A stretch of 64,000 nucleotides of DNA from Acinetobacter apis (GTDB taxonomy: Bacteria; Pseudomonadota; Gammaproteobacteria; Pseudomonadales; Moraxellaceae). Below are positions 39,512-46,732 of the stretch, piece by piece. The notes under the pieces were generated by a model, which worked only from the letters and a program-made list of their open reading frames with translations, was not told the DNA's origin and did not search any database. Within the stretch, counting starts at the first letter, position 1. The number at the start of each line of letters is the position of its first letter. The position numbers were made by a program, and so were the translations under genes. The DNA lies in contig NZ_FZLN01000001.1 of NCBI RefSeq assembly GCF_900197575.1, positions 620,001 to 684,000 on the forward strand, read 5' to 3'.

Positions 39512-40435
39512 TTATTTTTTAGATAATGATTTTTTTTGCTGGGCAATACGTACATTATATTGATGTTTTTTATATAAATGAATAGATCCTTCTACCACAA
39601 GCAGTGCCACAGCACACCATATTGGAATATAAGTCAGTAAGTCTTCAGATGATATTTTCTCACCAATCGCAAAAGAAGCCAAAGCAAGTAAAACAGGTTC
39701 TAAATAACTTAATAAGCCAAATAGCACCATGGGCAAATAACGACTGGCTAAGATATACGACCCTAATCCCACAGCACTTAATATGCCAAGGCCTGTAATA
39801 ATCAAAATCAAACTGGGTTGCTCAAACACAATAGACCAAGGCTGATGCCATGTCGAAACAAAATAAAATGCGACAGGTAAAGCAAATAGATTATCAAGCC
39901 AAAAACCACCCAAGTGGTCTGTCTGGATTAAACGGCGCAAGAAGAAGTAAGCAGAATATCCAACCGCAACCAATACTGTTTCCCATGCAATTGCGCCAGC
40001 TTGCCAAACTTGATGTCCCACACCAAGCACAGCACATGCCACAGCCACGCGTTGCCAAATAGAAAGTTTTTCTTTATAAAAAACAGCACCGACCAAGACC
40101 AAAACCAACGGCAATAGGAAATAACCGAGCGAAACTTGCATGCCACGGCCATTCATGGGACCCCATAAAAACAGCCACAATTGCACACCACCCAAAGCCG
40201 ATGTTGCTAAAATACCAAGCAGTAACATCGGCTGCCGCTGTACACGGCGCAATGTCTCCCAAATGCGATGCAAATCTTTAGTCAAATACATGAATAAAGT
40301 CAAAAATGGCAGCAATGCGATCATGCGCCAACCAAATACTTGTACACCATTAAATTGATGTAATAATTGACTATAAAAATATAAAACACCAAATACACTT
40401 GATGCCAACACAGAAAATATAATTCCTTTTCCCAT
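39512..40435 (-). CDS. rarD: RarD-like EamA/DMT superfamily permease
   Basis: Ten hydrophobic segments in two EamA repeats over 307 residues. FGWRMIALLPFLTLF and GYFLLPLVLVLVGAVFYKEKLSIWQ match the RarD (chloramphenicol-sensitive protein) group. GAGG lies 5-6 bases before the chosen ATG; 7 codons upstream are unlikely. The true substrate is unknown. The C-terminus is basic (YKKHQYNVRIAQQKKSLSKK). Confidence 0.85.
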   Translation of the reverse strand: MGKGIIFSVLASSVFGVLYFYSQLLHQFNGVQVFGWRMIALLPFLTLFMYLTKDLHRIWETLRRVQRQPMLLLGILATSALGGVQLWLFLWGPMNGRGMQVSLGYFLLPLVLVLVGAVFYKEKLSIWQRVAVACAVLGVGHQVWQAGAIAWETVLVAVGYSAYFFLRRLIQTDHLGGFWLDNLFALPVAFYFVSTWHQPWSIVFEQPSLILIITGLGILSAVGLGSYILASRYLPMVLFGLLSYLEPVLLALASFAIGEKISSEDLLTYIPIWCAVALLVVEGSIHLYKKHQYNVRIAQQKKSLSKK

Positions 40436-40542
40436 GGATCCCTCGATGACAAGCACATTGTTCCATGCTTTTTGTATAACAAAAATAAAAAAGCACTTTT
40501 GTACAAGACAAAAATGCTATCTAACCGTGCCGTGTGACTATG

Positions 40543-41124
40543 TTACTGCTCTGTTTGTGGTGTCAAATTAAAATCAGACACATCATAGCCAATTTTTTTG
40601 GCATATTTTACATAGTCATTCCATACATCTGGCTTAATTTTCGCGGTGCGGGACAATAGCCAAAGGTATTTACGCTCAGGGTCACCCACAAGCGCAGTTT
40701 GGTATTGATCATCAATTTTTAAAATCCAATAATCACCACGTCCAATCGGTAACCAACGAATTGCATCAGGTAAAAAACTGACTTTCAGCTGACTATTTCT
40801 GGGCGCATTCATGACAAATGCTTCACCTCGGGCTACATTTTTAACCCCACCCTTTTTCTCACAGCTATTTTCCACATCCACATTACCATCGACATTTAAT
40901 GTGTATGTCGCTTGAACATTTTTCAAACATTCACGCTGAAAGAACATGGGTTTTCGCGCTATTTCATACCAACTGCCCAAATATTTTTCAATGCTAATAT
41001 AGGGTACTGTTTCAATCGGTGTAGCATCATCATCAGCTGCCAAAGCATATGAAGACAAAATCGTGAGCAACCATAGCGCCATCATTTGAATCAGAATGTT
41101 GTTATACTTTTTTTTCATCATCAT
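40543..41124 (-). CDS. blc: Lipocalin (Blc-like), secreted
   Basis: A signal peptide (MMMKKKYNNILIQMMALWLL then SSYALAAD) with a type I site rather than a lipobox, so it is probably periplasmic rather than lipid-anchored as in E. coli. The lipocalin motif YLGSWYEIARKPMFFQREC carries GxW, and GDYWILKIDDQYQTALVGDPERKYLWLLSRT is the second structural region. 193 residues. It probably binds lysophospholipid or fatty acid, by family. Three ATG codons in tandem leave the exact start open by two residues. Confidence 0.92.
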   Translation of the reverse strand: MMMKKKYNNILIQMMALWLLTILSSYALAADDDATPIETVPYISIEKYLGSWYEIARKPMFFQRECLKNVQATYTLNVDGNVDVENSCEKKGGVKNVARGEAFVMNAPRNSQLKVSFLPDAIRWLPIGRGDYWILKIDDQYQTALVGDPERKYLWLLSRTAKIKPDVWNDYVKYAKKIGYDVSDFNLTPQTEQ

Positions 41125-41192
41125 TCACTCTTATTTTTTGCTCAAAATAGCGAAAAACCCATTAAAAAACGACTTCTTTATGTAAAGCAAAC

Positions 41193-43208
41193 TTACTTTA
41201 ACGCATTGGATTTTAAAAGAACAATCTCATCACGAATTTTAGCCGCTTGCTCAAACTGTAACTCTTTTGATGCCTTGATCATATCTTTTTCCAACTTGCT
41301 AATACGTTTAGCAAACAGTTTCGGGTCAGAGACAATATATTGCTGATCTGCAGTTAAACGGTTGTCTTCAATTAACACGACATCCGCATCATCAGAAAAC
41401 ACTTCGCCTGTATCAATATCTTGTTTGTTTTGTCGGATGGTACTTCTTGGGGTAATCCCATGCTTGAGATTAAATTCAATTTGTTTTTCACGGCGTCTTT
41501 CTGTCTCTTCTATGGCCTTACGCATAGAGTCAGTCACCCGATCACCATATAAGATGGCTTTACCGTTGACGTTACGTGCCGCACGTCCAATCGTTTGAAT
41601 CAGCGAACGTTCTGAACGCAAAAAGCCTTCTTTGTCTGCATCTAAAATTGCAACCAAAGAGACTTCAGGCATATCAAGACCTTCTCTCAATAAGTTAATC
41701 CCCACCAAAACATCATAAATTCCTGTACGCAACTCATGAATGATTTTAACGCGCTCTACTGTGTCAATGTCTGAATGCAAATAAGCAACTTTCACTTGGT
41801 ATTCTTTTAAGTAAGAGGTTAAATCCTCAGCCATGCGTTTGGTTAACGTCGTAATTAAAACACGTTCATTAATTTCACGGCGTAAATAAATCTCTGATAA
41901 CACGTCATCGACTTGTGTTAATACAGGACGTATTTCAATTTCCGGATCAATTAAGCCTGTCGGGCGTACCACCTGTTCGACCACTTGCTCAGATTGATCT
42001 AATTCATAATTGGCAGGTGTTGCACTCACATAAATCGTAGTTGGTACAATACGCTCCCACTCATCAAATTTCATTGGACGGTTATCAAGTGCGCTTGGCA
42101 AGCGAAAACCATAATTAACAAGGTTTTCTTTTCTTGACCGATCTCCCTTATACATGGCACCAATTTGTGGCACAGTGACATGTGATTCATCAATGATGAG
42201 TAAAGCATCTGCAGGTAAATAATCAAATAACGTCGGTGGTGGGTCACCCGGCAGACGTCCAGACAAATGACGAGAGTAGTTTTCAACCCCATTGGTATAG
42301 CCTAACTGTTGAAGCATCTCAATGTCATAACGTGTTCTTTGCTCGATACGTTGTGCTTCAAGTAATTTATCGTGCTGTTTAAAAAAGGCCAACTGCTCTT
42401 TTAATTCTTCTTTAATGGTGCCAATTGCACGCTGTAAATTGTCTTTGGGGGTAACGTAGTGAGTCTTTGGATAAATGGTAATTCGTGGCACACGGCTAAT
42501 CATTTTTCCGTTAATTGGGTCAAACCAACGAATTGAATCGATTTCATCATCAAACAATTCAATGCGAATCGCATTTTGATCTGATTCTGCGGGGAAAATA
42601 TCAATAATTTCACCACGGATTCGGTAAGTACCACGTAAAAACTCTAAATCATTACGGACATATTGCATTTCCACCAAGCGTCGAATAATTTCATCACGGC
42701 TCACTCGATCATGCTCAACCACATGCAAAATCATTTTCATATAAGCTTCATGGTCACCCAAACCATAAATAGCTGAGACAGATGCCACAACAATGGCATC
42801 TTTACGCTCTAATAATGCACGAGTAGCCGACAACCGCATTTGGTCGATATGGTCATTAATTGCAGAGTCTTTTTCGATGAATGTGTCTGAGGACGGTACA
42901 TAAGCTTCAGGCTGATAATAGTCATAATAGCTGACAAAATATTCAACTGAATTGTTTGGGAAAAATGATTTAAACTCACTATACAACTGCGCAGCCAATG
43001 TTTTATTGTGCGCCATAATAATGGTTGGGCGTTGCAATTGAGCGATCACATTGGCCATGGTGTATGTTTTACCAGACCCTGTGACACCAAGTAGCAATTG
43101 CTTTTGCATGCCTTGCCGAATACCTGTGACCAGCTTTTCGATGGCTTGAGGCTGATCTCCTGCAGGCTCATAACTGGTGGATAACTGAAAAGGTTGCTGC
43201 TCGCTCAA
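41193..43208 (-). CDS. uvrB: Excinuclease ABC subunit B
   Basis: Damage-verifying helicase of nucleotide excision repair. Walker [19 protein letters not shown], the beta-hairpin [12 protein letters not shown], motif [23 protein letters not shown] and [19 protein letters not shown] are standard; the C-terminal UVR motif is [24 protein letters not shown]. Only a TTG start aligns with the family N-terminus (671 versus 673 in E. coli) and it follows GAGAG at 6-base spacing. No LexA-type SOS box is seen, consistent with Acinetobacter lacking LexA. Confidence 0.97.
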   Translation of the reverse strand: MSEQQPFQLSTSYEPAGDQPQAIEKLVTGIRQGMQKQLLLGVTGSGKTYTMANVIAQLQRPTIIMAHNKTLAAQLYSEFKSFFPNNSVEYFVSYYDYYQPEAYVPSSDTFIEKDSAINDHIDQMRLSATRALLERKDAIVVASVSAIYGLGDHEAYMKMILHVVEHDRVSRDEIIRRLVEMQYVRNDLEFLRGTYRIRGEIIDIFPAESDQNAIRIELFDDEIDSIRWFDPINGKMISRVPRITIYPKTHYVTPKDNLQRAIGTIKEELKEQLAFFKQHDKLLEAQRIEQRTRYDIEMLQQLGYTNGVENYSRHLSGRLPGDPPPTLFDYLPADALLIIDESHVTVPQIGAMYKGDRSRKENLVNYGFRLPSALDNRPMKFDEWERIVPTTIYVSATPANYELDQSEQVVEQVVRPTGLIDPEIEIRPVLTQVDDVLSEIYLRREINERVLITTLTKRMAEDLTSYLKEYQVKVAYLHSDIDTVERVKIIHELRTGIYDVLVGINLLREGLDMPEVSLVAILDADKEGFLRSERSLIQTIGRAARNVNGKAILYGDRVTDSMRKAIEETERRREKQIEFNLKHGITPRSTIRQNKQDIDTGEVFSDDADVVLIEDNRLTADQQYIVSDPKLFAKRISKLEKDMIKASKELQFEQAAKIRDEIVLLKSNALK

Positions 43209-43334
43209 GATGTTCTCTCTTTTTTAATATTAATAATTAGATATGATGCAGAATAAATGTAAATATTTGACGTGTATCATTGACCATAGCTTAGCTTCAA
43301 TGACAATATAAAATCAAATGGAGAAACAAAAATA

Positions 43335-44147
43335 ATGACGTATCAATACCATGATGAAACCATCATTCACACGTTACCTGAAAGCACGGTGTTTGTCTTT
43401 GGTAGCGACTTAAAAGGACAACATTCAACAGGCGCAGCACGTATTGCAGTACGGCATTTTGGTGCATTAATTGGCGTTGCAAAAGGTTGGTCAGGGCAAA
43501 GCTTTGCTATTCCTATTTTAGATGAAGATTTAGAGCCATTACCGCTTGCACAAATTGCAGCATATATAGATGATTTTAAAATTTATACTCAAAACCATCC
43601 GCAGCATTATTATTTTATTACAGCACTCGGTTGTGGAAGCGCAGGTCATGCTGTTGCACATATTGCCCCTTTATTCAAACACGTCTCTGACAATGTGATT
43701 CTACCCTATTCATTTTATCCATATATAGATGAGCATGCGAAAGAAGCTTATCCGGATATTACCCGTGATTTTCTCAAAACCATTTTGGATCATGACTTGG
43801 TGTTGGCTGATGATGTCACAGCTGAGCTCAATAAAACATCGCTATCTATGGCGCATCAAGCGATTGCAGAGCAAGTGATTGAACATAATCTTTACCCAGA
43901 AGATCACCTTGGACGTGGCAGGGTTCATGAAGTTCAAGATATTGTAGCGCGTTTAAAAAATTATGATGCAGACTTTAACGCATTATTTGATGATGGGCAT
44001 GCCAATGAGCTCATTGGTGGAGTCGTGTTGGCGCTCATGGAGCTGTATCAATTTACAGAGCAAGAATTACTCGCTGTGTGGCAACAAAACCTGCACATAC
44101 AACATCCGATTCATCGCCCTAATCATGGACTCACCAAATCAGTTTAA
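43335..44147 (+). CDS. A1S_2505-type (macro-like) protein with extra C-terminal domain
   Basis: Residues 15-125 look like the family RefSeq names A1S_2505 phage non-structural protein (from memory): STVFVFGSDLKGQHSTGAAR, AKGWSGQSFAIPILDEDLEPLP and YYFITALGCGSAGHAVAHIAPLF. This pattern of glycine loops after beta strands resembles macrodomains that bind ADP-ribose-like ligands. Residues 130-270 form a mostly helical extra domain (HANELIGGVVLALMELYQFTEQELLAVW) that I do not recognise. There are no phage genes around it. It is divergent from uvrB and preceded by GGAG. Its function is unknown; nucleotide-sugar or ADP-ribose binding is inference. Confidence 0.72.
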   Translation: MTYQYHDETIIHTLPESTVFVFGSDLKGQHSTGAARIAVRHFGALIGVAKGWSGQSFAIPILDEDLEPLPLAQIAAYIDDFKIYTQNHPQHYYFITALGCGSAGHAVAHIAPLFKHVSDNVILPYSFYPYIDEHAKEAYPDITRDFLKTILDHDLVLADDVTAELNKTSLSMAHQAIAEQVIEHNLYPEDHLGRGRVHEVQDIVARLKNYDADFNALFDDGHANELIGGVVLALMELYQFTEQELLAVWQQNLHIQHPIHRPNHGLTKSV

Positions 44148-44175
44148 GGGCTGACTTGGTGGATCTTTTTGGTCA

Positions 44176-44301
44176 TTAGCCTTGTCTTGCTTTAAAACGA
44201 GGATTGGACTTACAAATCACATAAAGTTTACCGCGGCGACGAACTATCTGACAGTCTGCTGCACGCTTTTTTGCACTTTTTAATGATGATACTACTTGCA
44301 T
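44176..44301 (-). CDS. ykgO: Ribosomal protein L36, zinc-independent paralogue (RpmJ2/YkgO type)
   Basis: A 41-codon gene: [20 protein letters not shown], then [20 protein letters not shown] and a final G. The sequence matches the C-minus L36 paralogues such as E. coli YkgO (MQVLSSLRSAKNRH...), which keep isolated cysteines but lack the full zinc ribbon. These replace zinc-binding L36 in zinc shortage and free metal. AAGGAG lies 7 bases before the ATG, and a perfect TGTTATATTATAACA palindrome 20 bases upstream explains zinc control. No rpmE2 partner is adjacent. Confidence 0.95.
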   Translation of the reverse strand: MQVVSSLKSAKKRAADCQIVRRRGKLYVICKSNPRFKARQG

Positions 44302-44320
44302 AGAGGCACTCCTTTTAAAA

Positions 44321-44335
44321 TGTTATATTATAACA
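44321..44335. promoter_or_regulatory. Zur-type operator of the L36 paralogue gene
   Basis: Perfect palindrome TGTTATA-T-TATAACA, matching the known proteobacterial Zur consensus (TGTTATANTATAACA). On the minus strand it contains TATAAT, which would be the -10 element of the gene, so Zur binding would block the polymerase directly. Confidence 0.88.
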
Positions 44336-44356
44336 TAACACTAAAGAGCTAAAATA

Positions 44357-44378
44357 AAAACCCTATTCCTAGGGTTTT
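44357..44378 (-). terminator. Terminator of the 55-residue protein gene
   Basis: AAAACCCTA (44357-44365), loop TTCC, TAGGGTTTT (44370-44378). It lies 16 bases past the stop of the upstream minus-strand gene and 22 bases before the Zur palindrome, so it insulates the L36 paralogue. Confidence 0.85.
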
Positions 44379-44393
44379 ATCAGCGTCATGTGG

Positions 44394-44561
44394 TTATCTT
44401 TTACCAAATGAACGGCGTGTACCACGTGGTGCAGCCCAAGTTCGGTCAGCATACTGTTTGTCTTTTGGTCTGACCTGATTGTGTACAGCATCTTCAGTAT
44501 CTTGGATTTCTTTTGGCATTGGAAAAGGCAGTGCAACCTTTTTTTTGGTTTTCGCATTCAT
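44394..44561 (-). CDS. Small basic protein, 55 residues, unknown
   Basis: Starts MNAKTKKKVALPFPMPKEIQ and continues with DTEDAVHNQVRPKDKQYADR and TWAAPRGTRRSFGKR. It has a Lys-rich start, an acidic middle and an Arg-rich end, without signal peptide, membrane segment or cysteine, and looks disordered; the tail RGTRRSFGKR suggests nucleic acid or ribosome contact (inference). TAGG lies 9 bases ahead of the ATG and a good terminator follows. An out-of-frame longer reading in the same place is a shadow. No family recognised. Confidence 0.7.
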   Translation of the reverse strand: MNAKTKKKVALPFPMPKEIQDTEDAVHNQVRPKDKQYADRTWAAPRGTRRSFGKR

Positions 44562-45000
44562 GAATTGAACCTACAGTTTCAACATAGCGCGGTATTCTAA
44601 ACCTATTTACCAGGTTAAGCAGAATAAATTTTGCTTATTTTGTAAGTGATTATCTCTAAAGCCATCTTCTCTTTTGCTCATCTGTGGTAATTTCATGATG
44701 CATAATCTTCATTTTTCAGCGCCATATAAAGTTTTTTTGAATTAATTTTCAAAAAAATATTGAATCTCTGCCCAATTGAAAGAACTTTTCAGAAAACAGG
44801 CATATTTAGACAAGATATTTATGTAAAATCATTCATACTAAATAAATACGATCAAATTAAACATGTACCCTCCATGTCAAATTTTAATCGCATACTGATG
44901 AAATGCTTACCCAGCATGGTTTTTCATTGTTATTTCACCCTAAATAACACCAAAAATAGTATTTCCGCCCCTTTTATTATTGATATAAGTGCTGATTCAT
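44562..45000. other. Gene-free stretch upstream of the MHS transporter
   Basis: About 440 AT-rich bases. An open frame of 84 codons (44760-45014) has poor composition, no ribosome site and overlaps the transporter start, so I do not call it. The stretch probably holds the transporter promoter and that of the 55-residue gene; I see no convincing operator or RNA. Confidence 0.5.
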
Positions 45001-46305
45001 ATGGCCCATTCTGAACCTCAAACCACAACACCACCTAATTCTAAAGTTCGTGTTTTATTTGCGAGCCTCGTGGGTACAACAATCGAGTTTTTTGATTTTT
45101 ATATCTATGCCACAGCTGCTGTGTTGGTCTTTCCTCACCTGTTTTTTCCATCAAGTAGTGGTGGTGCTGCAACGCTTCAATCATTGGCTGTGTTTGCAGT
45201 TGCCTTTATTGCTCGCCCTGTGGGTGCTGCTGTATTTGGTCACTTAGGCGATCGAATAGGACGTAAATCCACATTAGTGGCTGCCTTATTGCTGATGGGG
45301 CTGTCTACAGTCTGTATTGGTCTACTCCCAACTTATGAACATATTGGCATTATTGCGCCTTTATTGCTCATCCTCTGCCGTTTAGGACAAGGGCTTGGTT
45401 TAGGTGGTGAATGGAGTGGTGCAATATTGCTTGCCACTGAAAACGCACCTCCAGGTCAACGTGCATGGTATGGAATGTTCCCACAACTTGGCGCGCCCTT
45501 AGGTTTTATTTTAGCAACAGGCTCTTTCTTGTTGCTTGGCGCAGTCATGTCAAATGAGCAGTTTTTACAATGGGGCTGGCGTATTCCCTTCATTGCAAGT
45601 TCTCTCTTGGTCTTTTTAGGTTTATATATTCGTTTAAAGCTACACGAAACACCTGCTTTTCAACGCGTACTTGATAAACAAAAAGAAGCTAATATCCCCT
45701 TTAAAGAAGTATTTGTGCGTCATTCTAAAACATTGTTGTTAGGTACGATTGGTGCAATTTGTACTTTTGTTTTGTTTTATTTGATGACTGTATTTGCATT
45801 GAATTGGGGAACCACTGCTTTACACTATAGCCGTAGTGATTTCTTAAAGATGCAACTGATCGCAACCGGTTGTTTTGCGCTATTTATTCCTGTATCGGCT
45901 ATTCTTGCCGAAAAATTAGGTCGACGAACCACATCAATTGCAATTTGTGTGTTGGCTGCAGTATTTGGATTGTTTTTTCAATATTTCTTTATTGCCAATG
46001 AGCCACTTCATATTTTAATGTTTTTATGTATTGGTTTATCGATTATGGGACTCAGTTATGGTCCTATTGGTACTGTTTTGTCAGAAATTTTTCCAACATC
46101 TGTGCGTTATACAGGCTCTGCTTTGGCGTTTAATTTGGCAGGAATTTTGGGCGCTTCATTTGCCCCATTAATTGCAAGTCATCTTGCGCAACAATATAGC
46201 ATTGCTGCTGTAGGGTATTATTTATCAGCGGCTGCAATCATTTCTTTAATTGCATTTATGTTTTTACAAGAAACTAAAAAAGTAGATGTGAATCAGCAAA
46301 TCTAA
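45001..46305 (+). CDS. MHS-family metabolite:H+ symporter (MFS)
   Basis: Twelve-segment transporter of 434 residues. The start RVLFASLVGTTIEFFDFYIYATAAVLVFP is the signature of the metabolite:H+ symporter group (ProP, KgtP, ShiA). GHLGDRIGRKSTLVAALLLMG is the loop 2-3 motif, and GLGLGGEWSGAILLATENAP follows in segment 4. The substrate is not predictable. I start at MAHSEPQ; a GTG 4 codons upstream is also possible, and neither has a clear ribosome site. It ends at a shared hairpin. Confidence 0.88.
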   Translation: MAHSEPQTTTPPNSKVRVLFASLVGTTIEFFDFYIYATAAVLVFPHLFFPSSSGGAATLQSLAVFAVAFIARPVGAAVFGHLGDRIGRKSTLVAALLLMGLSTVCIGLLPTYEHIGIIAPLLLILCRLGQGLGLGGEWSGAILLATENAPPGQRAWYGMFPQLGAPLGFILATGSFLLLGAVMSNEQFLQWGWRIPFIASSLLVFLGLYIRLKLHETPAFQRVLDKQKEANIPFKEVFVRHSKTLLLGTIGAICTFVLFYLMTVFALNWGTTALHYSRSDFLKMQLIATGCFALFIPVSAILAEKLGRRTTSIAICVLAAVFGLFFQYFFIANEPLHILMFLCIGLSIMGLSYGPIGTVLSEIFPTSVRYTGSALAFNLAGILGASFAPLIASHLAQQYSIAAVGYYLSAAAIISLIAFMFLQETKKVDVNQQI

Positions 46306-46318
46306 TTAAAACCATGTG

Positions 46319-46352
46319 GTGGTGTAAGCGCTATTTTATGTGCTTACACCAC
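46319..46352. terminator. Terminator between MHS transporter and hypothetical gene
   Basis: GTGGTGTAAGC (46319-46329) and GCTTACACCAC (46342-46352), a perfect 11-bp stem with a 12-base loop containing TTTT, between convergent genes. Confidence 0.75.
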
Positions 46353-46366
46353 AGTGAAAAATAATA

Positions 46367-46618
46367 CTAATCAATTTGCCTCCATGTAATATCTTCGTCT
46401 TCTCTAGACAATGTAAAGGTAAAACCATCATCTGCTTTGACTAAATAACGACTGGTTGATGTATGGATGATTTTGAATAATACGCCTTTGGCGTAAGAAA
46501 TCGTAGGATACCCTTCTTTTTTTATTTCTATTGGTGCTAACAATTCTACAATTAAGTTGCTCACATGCTCTCCATTTGGCAAATATTTGCTTAATATAAA
46601 AGATTTATGATCGCTCAA
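46367..46618 (-). CDS. Hypothetical protein, 83 residues
   Basis: Soluble, beta-rich, with no signal peptide (VSNLIVELLAPIEIKKEGYP; TSTSRYLVKADDGFTFTLSRED). There is no in-frame ATG near the start; a TTG is the only reasonable initiator and has no clear ribosome site, so the start is uncertain. The transporter terminator lies just beyond its stop. No family recognised. Confidence 0.5.
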   Translation of the reverse strand: MSDHKSFILSKYLPNGEHVSNLIVELLAPIEIKKEGYPTISYAKGVLFKIIHTSTSRYLVKADDGFTFTLSREDEDITWRQID

Positions 46619-46684
46619 ATAAGCGTTAAACCAAGTTCATTATATATATATAATTATTTTTAAAGATATATTTAATTAAATTAA

Positions 46685-46713
46685 ACGGCGTATATCATCA
46701 TATACGCCGTATT
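46685..46713 (-). terminator. Terminator after clpA
   Basis: ACGGCGTATAT (46685-46695), loop CATC, ATATACGCCGT (46700-46710), a perfect 11-bp stem with A/T runs, 23 bases past the clpA stop. Confidence 0.9.
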
Positions 46714-46732
46714 TGACCTGTTTAATATTAAA

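Noticed and set aside
43209..43334. LexA-type SOS box upstream of uvrB
   Set aside because: No CTG-N10-CAG-like palindrome is visible, and Acinetobacter is known to lack a standard LexA.
43335..44147. Prophage remnant suggested by the phage-type family name
   Set aside because: Neighbours are housekeeping genes and there is no integrase, attachment site or other phage gene; reported as a chromosomal protein.
44760..45014. 84-codon open frame upstream of the MHS transporter
   Set aside because: No ribosome site, composition unlike the neighbouring proteins, and it overlaps the transporter start; it reads like AT-rich intergenic sequence.
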